Assembly (NCBI GenBank): GCA_017466885.1
Contig: JAFTTH010000009.1
Coordinates: 124,001-188,000 of the forward strand
Direction: 5' to 3'
DNA: 64,000 bases
Source of the DNA: Oscillospiraceae bacterium
Lineage (GTDB): Bacteria > Bacillota > Clostridia > Oscillospirales > Ruminococcaceae
Numbering within the stretch: the stretch's first letter is position 1; each line of letters begins with the position of its first letter. A model generated the notes under the pieces. That model saw only the letters and a list, made by a program, of their open reading frames with translations, was not told the DNA's origin and made no database searches. Of the stretch, positions 1 to 7,793 are shown in pieces. The position numbers and the translations under genes were made by a program.

Positions 1-622
1 GCTGGAGGGTTTCAATCGTTCCGGTGGAATTCCCTTCATCCACCAGCAAACGGATTTCCTCCTCTGAAACGCCTTTTTCCTCCGGATCCGCTCCCACCAG
101 CCGGGCAATCCCGGCACGGCATTTCTGCTCCAGCCGGACAAATGGGCCAAACAGCCACACCGCCGGATAAATAAAAGGCCGCATCCAGCGGAAAATCCCG
201 TAAGGATTTTTTCCGGCAATTCCCATCGGAACAGTTTTGGTCATAAAAACCACCAAAACCGAAAGGGGGAGGGTTAGAACTAGGGCGGAAAGAGCCGCCG
301 CAACCCAGTAGGATATTTCAGTCCAGGAATGGAGCTCAGCGAGAATCCATTCGGCGCAGACCGGTAAAATCAGTGCTGCAAACAGCACCGTAGACAACAG
401 GACAGCACAGCGATATGCCAGTCGAAGGGCTTCCTCCGCCAACTCGTTTTGAAAAAACATCTCAAGCTTTTTGGGAAACTCTCTTTTCCCAATCCGCAGC
501 TCCTCCCGAAGGAGCGCCACCGCCCGACCGGTAACAGATGCCAAAAAGGCCAATACCAGCAAAAGAAAAGCACACACCAAAAACGGTACAAAGCCTTCCC
601 ACGTTGGAGCGGAAACTGTCAT
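1..622 (-). CDS. CNNM/CorC (HlyC)-family membrane protein, partial
   Basis: The 3' end runs off the left edge; about 207 codons are visible. The N-terminal part is hydrophobic, with several membrane segments typical of the DUF21/CNNM domain. It ends in the acidic stretch VSEEEIRLLVDEG that leads into the CBS-domain pair of this family. Members are membrane proteins linked to divalent cation (Mg/Co) efflux or resistance, so the name hemolysin is historical. The start is uncertain: ATG at 620-622 and an in-frame ATG at 653-655 both lack a well-spaced ribosome binding site, although AAGGAGG lies further upstream near 683-689. A strong promoter lies at 728-756. The family call is fairly safe; the substrate is unknown. 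Confidence 0.7.
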   Translation of the reverse strand, partial: MTVSAPTWEGFVPFLVCAFLLLVLAFLASVTGRAVALLREELRIGKREFPKKLEMFFQNELAEEALRLAYRCAVLLSTVLFAALILPVCAEWILAELHSWTEISYWVAAALSALVLTLPLSVLVVFMTKTVPMGIAGKNPYGIFRWMRPFIYPAVWLFGPFVRLEQKCRAGIARLVGADPEEKGVSEEEIRLLVDEGNSTGTIETLQ

Positions 623-727
623 AAGGCAAGGAAAAAAACCTGCATCCGAAACCATAGAAGCGGGCGTAAAAGCCCTTATTCCCTCCTTGATTATGTGTTT
701 GTGGTCACAATACACCCATAATAATAT

Positions 728-756
728 ATAATACAATTTTTTTACTGAAATGTCAA
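728..756 (-). promoter_or_regulatory. sigma-A promoter for the CNNM/CorC-family gene
   Basis: Reading the minus strand, TTGACA (751-756), a 17-nt spacer and TATTAT (728-733). Transcription should start near 720 and give a leader of about 65-100 nt. The leader contains AAGGAGG, which is too far from either candidate ATG for ideal spacing. Confidence 0.7.
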
Positions 757-789
757 ATGGGAATCACCGAAAAACAACCGAAAAACACC

Positions 790-837
790 AAAAAGATCCC
801 GACAGAAGAGAAGCTCTCTCCTATCGGGATCTTTTTT
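790..837. terminator. bidirectional intrinsic terminator after carB-dapF
   Basis: The inverted repeat AAAAAGATCCCGA (790-802) pairs with TCGGGATCTTTTT (824-836), with A and T tracts on the two sides. It lies just beyond the stop of the carB-dapF fusion and would end that minus-strand transcript. Confidence 0.8.
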
Positions 838-845
838 CATCAGAA

Positions 846-3800
846 TCAGATTTCCACCGTGCCCTCGAAGGTCTTTTCAGCATTTCCGGTCATTAGAATC
901 GAATCATCCGAATACCGGATGGTCAGCTCACCGCCCAAAAGCTTAACGGTAACATCCGCATTCTTTTGGCAGAAGCCGTTTTCCACGGCGGCAACCACAG
1001 CGGCACAGGCCCCCGAGCCACAGGCCAGGGTCTCACCGTTCCCCCGCTCCCAAACACGCATCCGGAGGGTCTTATCGTCCAACACCTTGACAAACTCAAT
1101 ATTTGCCCGTTCAGGGAAAAGCTCATGGAACTCCAGCGCCGGACCAATCGAATCAATGTCAATGGTATCCACACTATCCACAAACACGACACAGTGGGGA
1201 TTTCCCATAGAGACGCAGGTGATCCGGTATTCCCGTCCCTCAACGGTAATGGGATGATCGACGATCTTTTCCCCATCCATCTTCACCGGGATCTGCTGAG
1301 GAGCAAGCTCGGCCTTGCCCATATCCACCGTTGCCAGCTTAACCTGACCGTTGAACTTGGTCAGAGAAACGGTTTTTACTCCGCTCAGGGTTTCAACCAT
1401 TACATTCTCCCGGGCAACGATGCCGTTATCGTAAAGATATTTTGCAACGCATCCCAGCGCATTCCCGCTGATTCGGCCCTCGCTGCCATCCTGATTGAAC
1501 ATCCGCATTTTTGCATCCGCAATTCCCGACGGCTCGATCAGTACGACACCATCTCCACCGACACCGTAATGCCGATCAGAAAGCCGAACACTCAGCACCT
1601 CCGGATTGGTGATCCGGTGATGGAGGCAATTGAAGTAAATATAGTCGTTTCCGCAGGCCTGCATTTTGGTGAAATCCAGCTTGATCCGCTCTTCCCGGAG
1701 GTTATTGATATCCACAAGCTCGGTACTATACTCCGAATAACGGCTTCTAAGGCACTCCAGAAGTGCGCGGGCAGTATCAATGGAGGTCAGGCAGGGAATG
1801 CTCCGCTCCACCGTTTTCCGGCGGATTTTAACACTATCTCTGGTGGGAATCCGACCCTTGGAGGAGGTAGAAATAACATAATCGATCTTACCGCTCTCAA
1901 TGAGGGTCAGGGTATTGTGATCCGACTCGTGGATCTTCTCAACCCGTTCAACCTCAATGCCCGCCTGACGGATAACGTCGGTACAGCCCGCTGTAGCATA
2001 CAAACGGAAGCCAAGATCGGAAAAGCCCTTGGCAATATCAATAATCTCAGGCTTATCGCTATTCCGGACGGTAATCAGCACACCGCCCCGCTTCTTCATC
2101 CGATAACCGGCGGCAATCAAGCCCTTATAAAGCGCTTCCTCCATTGTAACAGCGATTCCCAGCACCTCACCGGTAGATTTCATCTCGGGTCCCAGGTGAT
2201 TATCCACGTTAATCAACTTTTCAAAGGAGAAAACAGGAACCTTAACTGCAGTATAGTTGGAGGTTTTATAAAGCCCGGTACCGTAACCCATATCGGCCAA
2301 CTTTTCACCCAGCATGGCGCGGGTTGCAAGATCAACCATCGGAACTCCGGTCACCTTACTGATATAAGGGATTGTCCGGGAGGAACGGGGGTTTACCTCG
2401 ATTACGTAAAGCTCGTTCTGATAGATCAAATACTGGATATTCACCAGACCCTTGGTTTTAAGGGAAACCGCCAGACGGTGAGAGCAGTATTTGACCCGCT
2501 CGATCATTGCATCGTCCAGGGAATATGCAGGATAAACGGCAATGGAGTCACCCGAGTGAACACCGGCGCGCTCAATATGCTCCATAATGCCCGGGATCAG
2601 AATATCTTCCCCATCGCAGATGGCATCCACCTCAATCTCCCGACCCATCAGATATTTATCAATCAAAACGGGGTTCTCAATTCCCTGGGCAAGGATGATG
2701 GCCATATACTCGGTAATATCCGCCGGAGTGAAGGCGATGATCATATTCTGACCGCCCAATACGTAAGAAGGACGGACCAAAACAGGGTAACCGATCTCTT
2801 CTGCCGCCTTCAGAGCTTCTGCCTCTGTCATCACAGTACAGCCCCGGGGACGTTTGATCTGCAGCTCCTCCAGCAGAGCATCGAACAGCTCACGGTCCTC
2901 GGCAGCGTCAATCGACTCAGCGGGAGTTCCGAGAATATTCGCTCCCACGGCAACCAAATGCTTGGTCAGCTTGATTGCTGTCTGTCCGCCGAAGGCGACC
3001 ACAACGCCATAAGGCTTTTCTGTGGCGAGAATGCCATCAACATCCTCATCGGTCAGCGGCTCGAAGTAAAGCCGATCCGCTGTGTCAAAGTCGGTGGAAA
3101 CCGTTTCAGGGTTATTATTGACGATCACAACCTCATAACCCAGCCGCTTCAGCGCCCATACGCAATGGACAGATGCATAGTCAAACTCAATGCCCTGGCC
3201 GATCCGGATGGGACCCGATCCGAAAACAATAATGGTCTTCTTATCCGAGTTGCGGTTTTTGATAAATTCCTCGGCCTCATTTTCCTCATCCACAGTGGAG
3301 TAGAAATAGGGGGTCACAGCCTCAAACTCCGCCGCGCAGGTATCTACCATCTTATAAGACCGGCGCAATTTCAGGGGAGGCTTTTTCCCGGAAAGCTTGG
3401 TGATGATCTTGTCCGGGTAGCCCATCTTCTTTGCGGCGCGGTAGAGTTCTTCCGTCAAGGGAGCGGTGGCCAGGGTCTTCTCCATCTTTGCAAGATTCAG
3501 AAGCTTATAAAGGAACCAACGGTCGATCTTGGTTTTCTCAAAAATCGCATCGGGGGTAACCCCTCTTTTCAGAGCCTCATAGACCACAAAGAGACGGTTA
3601 TCGTCACATACCGAAAGCTTGGCAAGGATCTCGTGATCCGAAAGGGATTCGTGGTACTCATCTGAGAGGTAGGGATGGGAGATCTCTGCACCCCGGACGG
3701 CTTTCATAATGGCCTCCTCAAAAGAGGTGCCGATGGACATAACCTCACCGGTTGCTTTCATCTGTGTGCCGAGGGTCTTGTTGGCGTAAACAAACTTATC

Positions 3801-4886
3801 AAAGGGCCACTTGGGCATCTTAACAACAACATAGTCGATGGAAGGCTCAAAAGAAGCATAGGTCGTTCCAGTAACGGCGTTTTTGATCTCGCTGAGGGTA
3901 TAACCGATGGCGATTTTGGAAGCAACCTTTGCAATGGGGTATCCGGTTGCCTTGGAGGCAAGTGCAGAGGAGCGGGAAACACGGGGGTTTACCTCAATAA
4001 CCGCATACTCAAAGCTATCCGGATTCAGGGCAAACTGGCAGTTACAGCCTCCCTCAACCTCCAACTCCGAAACAATGGAAAGAGCCGCATTCCGGAGCAT
4101 CTGATACTCCTTGCTGGAAAGGGTCACCGCCGGAGCGATAACGATACTATCACCGGTATGGACACCCACAGGATCAAGGTTTTCCATACTGCAGACGGTA
4201 ATGACATTCCCCGCCGAGTCGCGGATGACCTCAAACTCGATTTCCTTCCAGCCGGCAATACATTTCTCAACCAGGATCTGCCCGATGGGCGACATCCGGA
4301 TTCCGTTTCCGGCAATTTCCCGAAGCTCTTCCGGATCAGAGGCAATACCGCCACCGGTACCACCCAACGTAAAGGCGGGACGGATGATTACCGGCAGACC
4401 GATATCCGCCACAAACTCCTCCGCCGCCTCAACGGTAGTCACAACCATAGAGGGGACGCAGGGCTGGCCGATTTTTTCCATAGTATCCTTAAAGCGCTGA
4501 CGGTCCTCCGCTTTATCAATGGTTTCCGGCTTTGCGCCCAGAAGCTGAACTCCCCGGCTCTCCAGGAAACCCTCCTTGGCAAGCTGCATAGAAAGGGTCA
4601 GACCGGTCTGACCGCCCAGAGTGGAAAGGAGGCTATCCGGACGCTCTTTGTCAATAATCCGGCGGATGGTCTCCAGGGTCAGGGGCTCAATATAAATGCG
4701 GTCAGCCATCGCATTGTCTGTCATGATGGTTGCGGGGTTGGAGTTCACCAAAACGACCTCCAGGCCCTCCTCCTTCAATGCGCGACAGGCCTGCGTTCCT
4801 GCATAGTCAAATTCAGCAGCCTGGCCAATCACGATAGGGCCTGAGCCGATCACAAGAACCTTCTTCAAGTTTTCTTTCAACGGCAT
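846..4886 (-). CDS. carB-dapF: CarB-DapF fusion: carbamoyl-phosphate synthase large subunit plus diaminopimelate epimerase
   Basis: One continuous 1346-codon frame. Residues 1 to about 1060 are a full-length CarB: two ATP-grasp synthetase halves (VIGSGPIVIGQAAEFDY and VFGSGPIRIGQGIEFDY open them) and the C-terminal MGS-like allosteric domain near 930-1050. After a short linker, residues about 1068-1346 form a complete diaminopimelate epimerase (FTKMQACGNDY, GVGGDG, and ERGNGETLACGSGACA). CarB makes carbamoyl phosphate for arginine and pyrimidines; DapF converts LL- to meso-diaminopimelate for lysine and peptidoglycan. No stop or start-like break with a ribosome site is seen at the junction (about nt 1685). 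In the DapF part the first catalytic Cys (E. coli Cys73) is Ser at residue 1140, in RISGNALGC; the second Cys is kept (residue 1289). Translation starts at ATG 4886 behind AAGGAGGG, which lies in the last codons of carA. Confidence 0.93.
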   Translation of the reverse strand: MPLKENLKKVLVIGSGPIVIGQAAEFDYAGTQACRALKEEGLEVVLVNSNPATIMTDNAMADRIYIEPLTLETIRRIIDKERPDSLLSTLGGQTGLTLSMQLAKEGFLESRGVQLLGAKPETIDKAEDRQRFKDTMEKIGQPCVPSMVVTTVEAAEEFVADIGLPVIIRPAFTLGGTGGGIASDPEELREIAGNGIRMSPIGQILVEKCIAGWKEIEFEVIRDSAGNVITVCSMENLDPVGVHTGDSIVIAPAVTLSSKEYQMLRNAALSIVSELEVEGGCNCQFALNPDSFEYAVIEVNPRVSRSSALASKATGYPIAKVASKIAIGYTLSEIKNAVTGTTYASFEPSIDYVVVKMPKWPFDKFVYANKTLGTQMKATGEVMSIGTSFEEAIMKAVRGAEISHPYLSDEYHESLSDHEILAKLSVCDDNRLFVVYEALKRGVTPDAIFEKTKIDRWFLYKLLNLAKMEKTLATAPLTEELYRAAKKMGYPDKIITKLSGKKPPLKLRRSYKMVDTCAAEFEAVTPYFYSTVDEENEAEEFIKNRNSDKKTIIVFGSGPIRIGQGIEFDYASVHCVWALKRLGYEVVIVNNNPETVSTDFDTADRLYFEPLTDEDVDGILATEKPYGVVVAFGGQTAIKLTKHLVAVGANILGTPAESIDAAEDRELFDALLEELQIKRPRGCTVMTEAEALKAAEEIGYPVLVRPSYVLGGQNMIIAFTPADITEYMAIILAQGIENPVLIDKYLMGREIEVDAICDGEDILIPGIMEHIERAGVHSGDSIAVYPAYSLDDAMIERVKYCSHRLAVSLKTKGLVNIQYLIYQNELYVIEVNPRSSRTIPYISKVTGVPMVDLATRAMLGEKLADMGYGTGLYKTSNYTAVKVPVFSFEKLINVDNHLGPEMKSTGEVLGIAVTMEEALYKGLIAAGYRMKKRGGVLITVRNSDKPEIIDIAKGFSDLGFRLYATAGCTDVIRQAGIEVERVEKIHESDHNTLTLIESGKIDYVISTSSKGRIPTRDSVKIRRKTVERSIPCLTSIDTARALLECLRSRYSEYSTELVDINNLREERIKLDFTKMQACGNDYIYFNCLHHRITNPEVLSVRLSDRHYGVGGDGVVLIEPSGIADAKMRMFNQDGSEGRISGNALGCVAKYLYDNGIVARENVMVETLSGVKTVSLTKFNGQVKLATVDMGKAELAPQQIPVKMDGEKIVDHPITVEGREYRITCVSMGNPHCVVFVDSVDTIDIDSIGPALEFHELFPERANIEFVKVLDDKTLRMRVWERGNGETLACGSGACAAVVAAVENGFCQKNADVTVKLLGGELTIRYSDDSILMTGNAEKTFEGTVEI

Positions 4887-4888
4887 AA

Positions 4889-5971
4889 TTATTTACCCTC
4901 CTTCATCATGGCAACAAATTGATCGTAGAAAAAGCTGGTATTATGGGGACTATCCGAAGATTCGGGCATAAACTGGATGGAGAAGGCCGGAAGATCCCGG
5001 TAAGAAAGTCCCTCGCAGGTGCGGTCATTTCCGTTCACAAAGGTTACATCGGCGTTGGCAGGAAGGTCCTTATCTGAAACAACATAACCGTGATTCTGGG
5101 CGGTGATAAATACCCGGCCGGTAGCAAGCTCCATTGCAGGCTGGTTGGCACCGCGATGGCCAAATTTCAGTTTTTCCGTTTTCCCGCCGTTGGCCAAGGC
5201 AAGAAGCTGGTGACCCAACCCAATTCCGAAAACGGGAAGCTTTTTTTCGCAAAGAGTTGCCAAAGCTGCAACTGCATCCGCATTTTCAGCGGGATCCCCA
5301 GGGCCATTGGAAATAAGGATTCCATCCGGCTTTTCTGCAAGAATTGCATCCGCAGAGGAATCGGCCGGCATCTCGATTACCCGGCAACCGCGGACGGTAA
5401 GCTCCCGCTCCAAATGCTTCTTGGCGCCGAAGTTCCAAAGAACCACCCGGTATTTTTCATCCACCTGGGGAGCAGTCTCTTTCCGGACACCATCCGTCAC
5501 AGCAGCAACGGCCTTCTCTACCCGGTACTCCTTCAGTTGAGCGAGAGAAGCCTCCATCTGATCCTTGGAATAAATGATCTTGGCATTCATCACACCCTCG
5601 GTACGGAGAATACGGGTCAGGGCACGGGTATCAATCCCATAAAGTCCGGGAATTCCATGCTTCTTCAAGAAGGCATCAATCTGCCCGCGGCAACGGAAGT
5701 TGGAAGGCTCCTGACACCAATCCCGCACAATATAAGCACTCAAAAAAGGAACGGCTCCCTCAATTTCCTCAGGGATCACACCGTAATTTCCAATCAACGG
5801 AAATGTCTGCATCACGATCTGTCCGCAATAGCAAGGGTCAGTCAGGGTATTGAGGTAACCAACCATCCCGGTATTGAAAACAATCTCACCGATTGCCTCC
5901 TTCACCGCACCGAAGCTCTTCCCCTCGATCAAGGTCCCATTTTCGAGAAGCAAAAACGCTGTTTTTTCCAT
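4889..5971 (-). CDS. carA: carbamoyl-phosphate synthase small subunit with a degenerate glutaminase site
   Basis: 360 residues from ATG 5971, chosen because AAAGGA lies 9 nt upstream and MEKTAFLLLENG matches the family start. The N-terminal CarA domain is followed by a class I glutamine amidotransferase domain (SNGPGDPAEN at 221-230). The amidotransferase normally hydrolyses glutamine and feeds ammonia to CarB. Here the nucleophile motif GICLGHQ reads GIGLGHQ, so Cys is Gly251 (nt 5219-5221). In the HPE motif the His is Met335 (QFMPESS, nt 4967-4969), while Glu337 remains. By family knowledge the enzyme should not hydrolyse glutamine and would depend on free ammonia. The gene is intact and sits directly upstream of carB-dapF in one operon. 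A longer in-frame start (ATG 31 codons upstream) is possible but has only 2 nt between GGAG and the ATG. Confidence 0.93.
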   Translation of the reverse strand: MEKTAFLLLENGTLIEGKSFGAVKEAIGEIVFNTGMVGYLNTLTDPCYCGQIVMQTFPLIGNYGVIPEEIEGAVPFLSAYIVRDWCQEPSNFRCRGQIDAFLKKHGIPGLYGIDTRALTRILRTEGVMNAKIIYSKDQMEASLAQLKEYRVEKAVAAVTDGVRKETAPQVDEKYRVVLWNFGAKKHLERELTVRGCRVIEMPADSSADAILAEKPDGILISNGPGDPAENADAVAALATLCEKKLPVFGIGLGHQLLALANGGKTEKLKFGHRGANQPAMELATGRVFITAQNHGYVVSDKDLPANADVTFVNGNDRTCEGLSYRDLPAFSIQFMPESSDSPHNTSFFYDQFVAMMKEGK

Positions 5972-6089
5972 CTCTTTCGTTCCTTTCCTTTTTTGTATTG
6001 ACAGCGGGCGGTTGGGTTTCCGCCACACCTTGTAATCACATTTTGGTGGACCCGAATTTTCCATTTCTCCGGGTTGACATATTTCAATC

Positions 6090-6118
6090 ATTATATCATA
6101 TTTTGGGATGGCAATAAA
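6090..6118 (-). promoter_or_regulatory. extended -10 promoter for the carA operon
   Basis: Minus strand TGATATAAT (extended -10, TATAAT at 6090-6095) with a weak -35 (TTTATT, 6113-6118) at 17 nt. The predicted leader is about 110 nt. It contains a hairpin, GGCGG pairing with CCGCC across 8 nt (about 6008-6028), and a possible 14-codon ORF starting almost at the transcript end. No T-box or clear PyrR site is visible. Confidence 0.55.
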
Positions 6119-6209
6119 GGTCTTTTCCGGGATTTTTTTCATTTTCCGACAACACATAAAAAACTCCCGAAAATCTCTCTTCTTTTTTACATCCTATGAA
6201 ATTTGCATC

Positions 6210-6252
6210 AAAAAACGCCGATTGCCCAAAAGAGCAATACCGGCGTTTTTTA
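6210..6252. terminator. intrinsic terminator after greA
   Basis: AAAAAACGCCG (6210-6220) pairs with CGGCGTTTTTT (6241-6251), and an inner ATTGC/GCAAT helix extends the stem. It lies directly after the greA stop on the minus strand and is symmetrical enough to work both ways. Confidence 0.8.
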
Positions 6253-6254
6253 AA

Positions 6255-6734
6255 CTATTTCAGAATTTCCAAAATCTTATACTGAATGGAAAGACCATTC
6301 TCCAACTCCGCCATAACGACTTCCCCTTCTCCTCTATGGAGAATGGCACGGCCGAGGGGAGACTCATCCGAAATGCTTCCCTCTGCAGGATTGGACTCTG
6401 TGGATCCAACGATTTTATAAATACCCTCTTCATTGAACTCAACATCCAAAACACGGACACGAGAACCAATATTAACAACGTCAGAGGGAATTTCTTCCTC
6501 ATCCAGGATCTTAACGTTTTTGAGCATTGCCTCAAGCTGGGCAATTCTTGCTTCGACCATTGCCTGCTCGTTCTTGGCTTCATCATACTCACTATTTTCG
6601 GACAGATCGCCAAAAGAAAGAGCCACCTTAATGGTCTCTGCAACTTCCTTCCGTTTTACCGTTTTGAGCTCTTCCAGCTCCTCGACCAGCTTTTTCAGGC
6701 CGTCATCGGTAACAACAATGGGTTTCGACGCCAT
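6255..6734 (-). CDS. greA: transcription elongation factor GreA
   Basis: 159 residues, the usual GreA length. GreA rescues backtracked RNA polymerase by stimulating transcript cleavage. The N-terminal coiled coil (about residues 10-75) carries the acidic tip motif near [12 protein letters not shown]. The C-terminal FKBP-like domain includes [17 protein letters not shown] chose ATG 6734 (MASKPIVV) over the ATG two codons upstream because AGAGAGG then sits 9 nt away. It is monocistronic, with its own strong promoter and terminator. Confidence 0.95.
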   Translation of the reverse strand: MASKPIVVTDDGLKKLVEELEELKTVKRKEVAETIKVALSFGDLSENSEYDEAKNEQAMVEARIAQLEAMLKNVKILDEEEIPSDVVNIGSRVRVLDVEFNEEGIYKIVGSTESNPAEGSISDESPLGRAILHRGEGEVVMAELENGLSIQYKILEILK

Positions 6735-6767
6735 TTCCATCCACCTCTCTAAACTGCAATTCAATAT

Positions 6768-6796
6768 ATTATATCGGGTATTTGCCCGAATGTCAA
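6768..6796 (-). promoter_or_regulatory. greA promoter with a palindromic spacer
   Basis: Minus strand TTGACA (6791-6796), 17-nt spacer, TATAAT (6768-6773): a consensus sigma-A promoter. The spacer holds the inverted repeat TCGGG-6 nt-CCCGA (6774-6789), well placed for a repressor or activator to bind between the two elements. Confidence 0.8.
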
Positions 6797-6811
6797 GCAA
6801 AAACTTTATAG

Positions 6812-6839
6812 TTGACAAATTATTTTTCTTTGGTATAAT
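6812..6839 (+). promoter_or_regulatory. promoter for the FMN riboswitch-ribU transcript
   Basis: TTGACA (6812-6817), 16-nt spacer and TATAAT (6834-6839) preceded by TGG (extended -10). The riboswitch aptamer begins about 10-15 nt downstream of the expected start. This promoter diverges from the greA promoter. Confidence 0.8.
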
Positions 6840-6854
6840 ATTTGTAAAGTCTGT

Positions 6855-6984
6855 TTCGGGGCGGAGTGAAAGTCTCCACTGGCGGTGATGCGGAATTTTC
6901 CGCGAGTCCGCGAGCAACCCTCCCGGGTCTGCAGAAATGGTGCGAATCCATTACCAACGGTTAAAGTCCGGATATAAAGGAACA
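6855..6984 (+). ncRNA. FMN riboswitch (RFN element)
   Basis: The conserved RFN blocks are present in order: TTCGGGGCGGAGTGAAA, GGCGGTGATGCGG, CGAGTCCGCGAGC, GGTCTGCAGAAATGGTGCGA, and ACGGTTAAAGTCCGGAT. FMN binding would favour the terminator hairpin at 7022-7052 and shut off ribU, so the cell imports riboflavin only when flavin is scarce. Confidence 0.95.
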
Positions 6985-7021
6985 GCGCTTGGAAACCGTT
7001 ATGTTTTTGAGTGTGAAACTG

Positions 7022-7052
7022 CCCCGCGAGAGATCGCGGGGTTTATTTTTTT
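7022..7052 (+). terminator. riboswitch-controlled terminator ahead of ribU
   Basis: CCCCGCGA (7022-7029) pairs with TCGCGGGG (7034-7041) across a GAGA tetraloop, followed by TTTATTTTTTT. This is the expression platform of the FMN riboswitch and acts at the level of transcription. Confidence 0.9.
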
Positions 7053-7116
7053 GAAAGAAGGTGACTGACAAGAACTGAGTGCTTTCCGAAACAGCCGCTC
7101 AAGCCTTGTCCCATAT

Positions 7117-7737
7117 ATGAGAAACAGAAATGTTCGAATCCTGACCTTTACCGCGATCGCGGCGGCGCTTTCCGCAGTGCTGATGTTTTTTGAGTTTCCT
7201 CTTCCCTTTCTCCCTCCCTTCCTGAAGCTGGATTTCAGCACTGTGCCTCTTCTTTTCCTGGGCTATCTTTACGGGCCTGTCCCTGCCATTGCGGCAACCT
7301 TGGTCAAGGAGCTGGTCCATCTCCCCTTTAGCTTCACCGGAGGAGTCGGGCAGATTGCAGACTTCCTGATCTCCATTTGCCTGATCCTTCCCTCCTGCCT
7401 TTTCTATCGCTCGGAGCTGAAGGGCAAGTTTATCTGGGGAAGCATTGGGGGTGTGGCCGGTGCAATGGTTGCTGGAATGCTCGCAAATAAGTTTCTCCTG
7501 ATCCCGGCCTATTCTGTCCTGATTATGCCGGTAGATGCAATTGTCAGCCTCTGTCAGTCGATCAACCCCGCCATTACCAGCATTGACGGTTATATCGTTT
7601 TCGGTGCCGCCCCCTTTAACCTGATTAAGGGTCTGATTATTATTATTCTTTCTGTTGTGCTGATCAAAATGCTTCAAAAGGTTTTTCCGATGGATAAAAA
7701 AGGAAAGAAAGCACAAACCCCTGCTTCAGAACAATAA
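7117..7737 (+). CDS. ribU: ECF transporter substrate-binding (S) component for riboflavin
   Basis: 206 residues with about six hydrophobic segments, basic at both ends. The segment VPLLFLGYLYGPVPAIAATLVKE is typical of the RibU S component, and the FMN riboswitch upstream fixes the substrate. RibU binds riboflavin in the membrane and works with the shared EcfA/EcfA'/EcfT energy module, not encoded here. ATG 7117 has no recognisable ribosome binding site; the only GAAGGTGA is about 50 nt upstream. No other standard in-frame start exists before the upstream stop, so translation may be inherently weak or the mapped start imperfect. Confidence 0.92.
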   Translation: MRNRNVRILTFTAIAAALSAVLMFFEFPLPFLPPFLKLDFSTVPLLFLGYLYGPVPAIAATLVKELVHLPFSFTGGVGQIADFLISICLILPSCLFYRSELKGKFIWGSIGGVAGAMVAGMLANKFLLIPAYSVLIMPVDAIVSLCQSINPAITSIDGYIVFGAAPFNLIKGLIIIILSVVLIKMLQKVFPMDKKGKKAQTPASEQ

Positions 7738-7749
7738 TACAAGTACATA

Positions 7750-7793
7750 AAAGATACCGTAGCCGCATTTTTCGCAGCTACGGTATTTTTTAT
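7750..7793. terminator. shared terminator between ribU and aroE-aroK
   Basis: ATACCGTAGC (7754-7763) pairs with GCTACGGTAT (7777-7786), followed by TTTTTTATT on the plus side and A-rich sequence on the other. It serves the convergent ribU and aroE-aroK transcripts. Confidence 0.85.

Noticed and set aside
966..3665. An 899-codon open frame on the plus strand opposite carB-dapF
   Set aside because: The minus strand encodes an unmistakable CarB. The plus frame has no ribosome site and no recognisable protein motif, and long antisense frames arise from codon bias in GC-rich genes. The same applies to antisense frames at 22154-23620, 23661-25223, 51595-53004 and 61055-62431.
5972..6083. T-box or PyrR element in the carA leader
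   Set aside because: No T-box core (AGGGTGG-ACCGCG) and no recognisable PyrR-binding loop; only a short hairpin is present.
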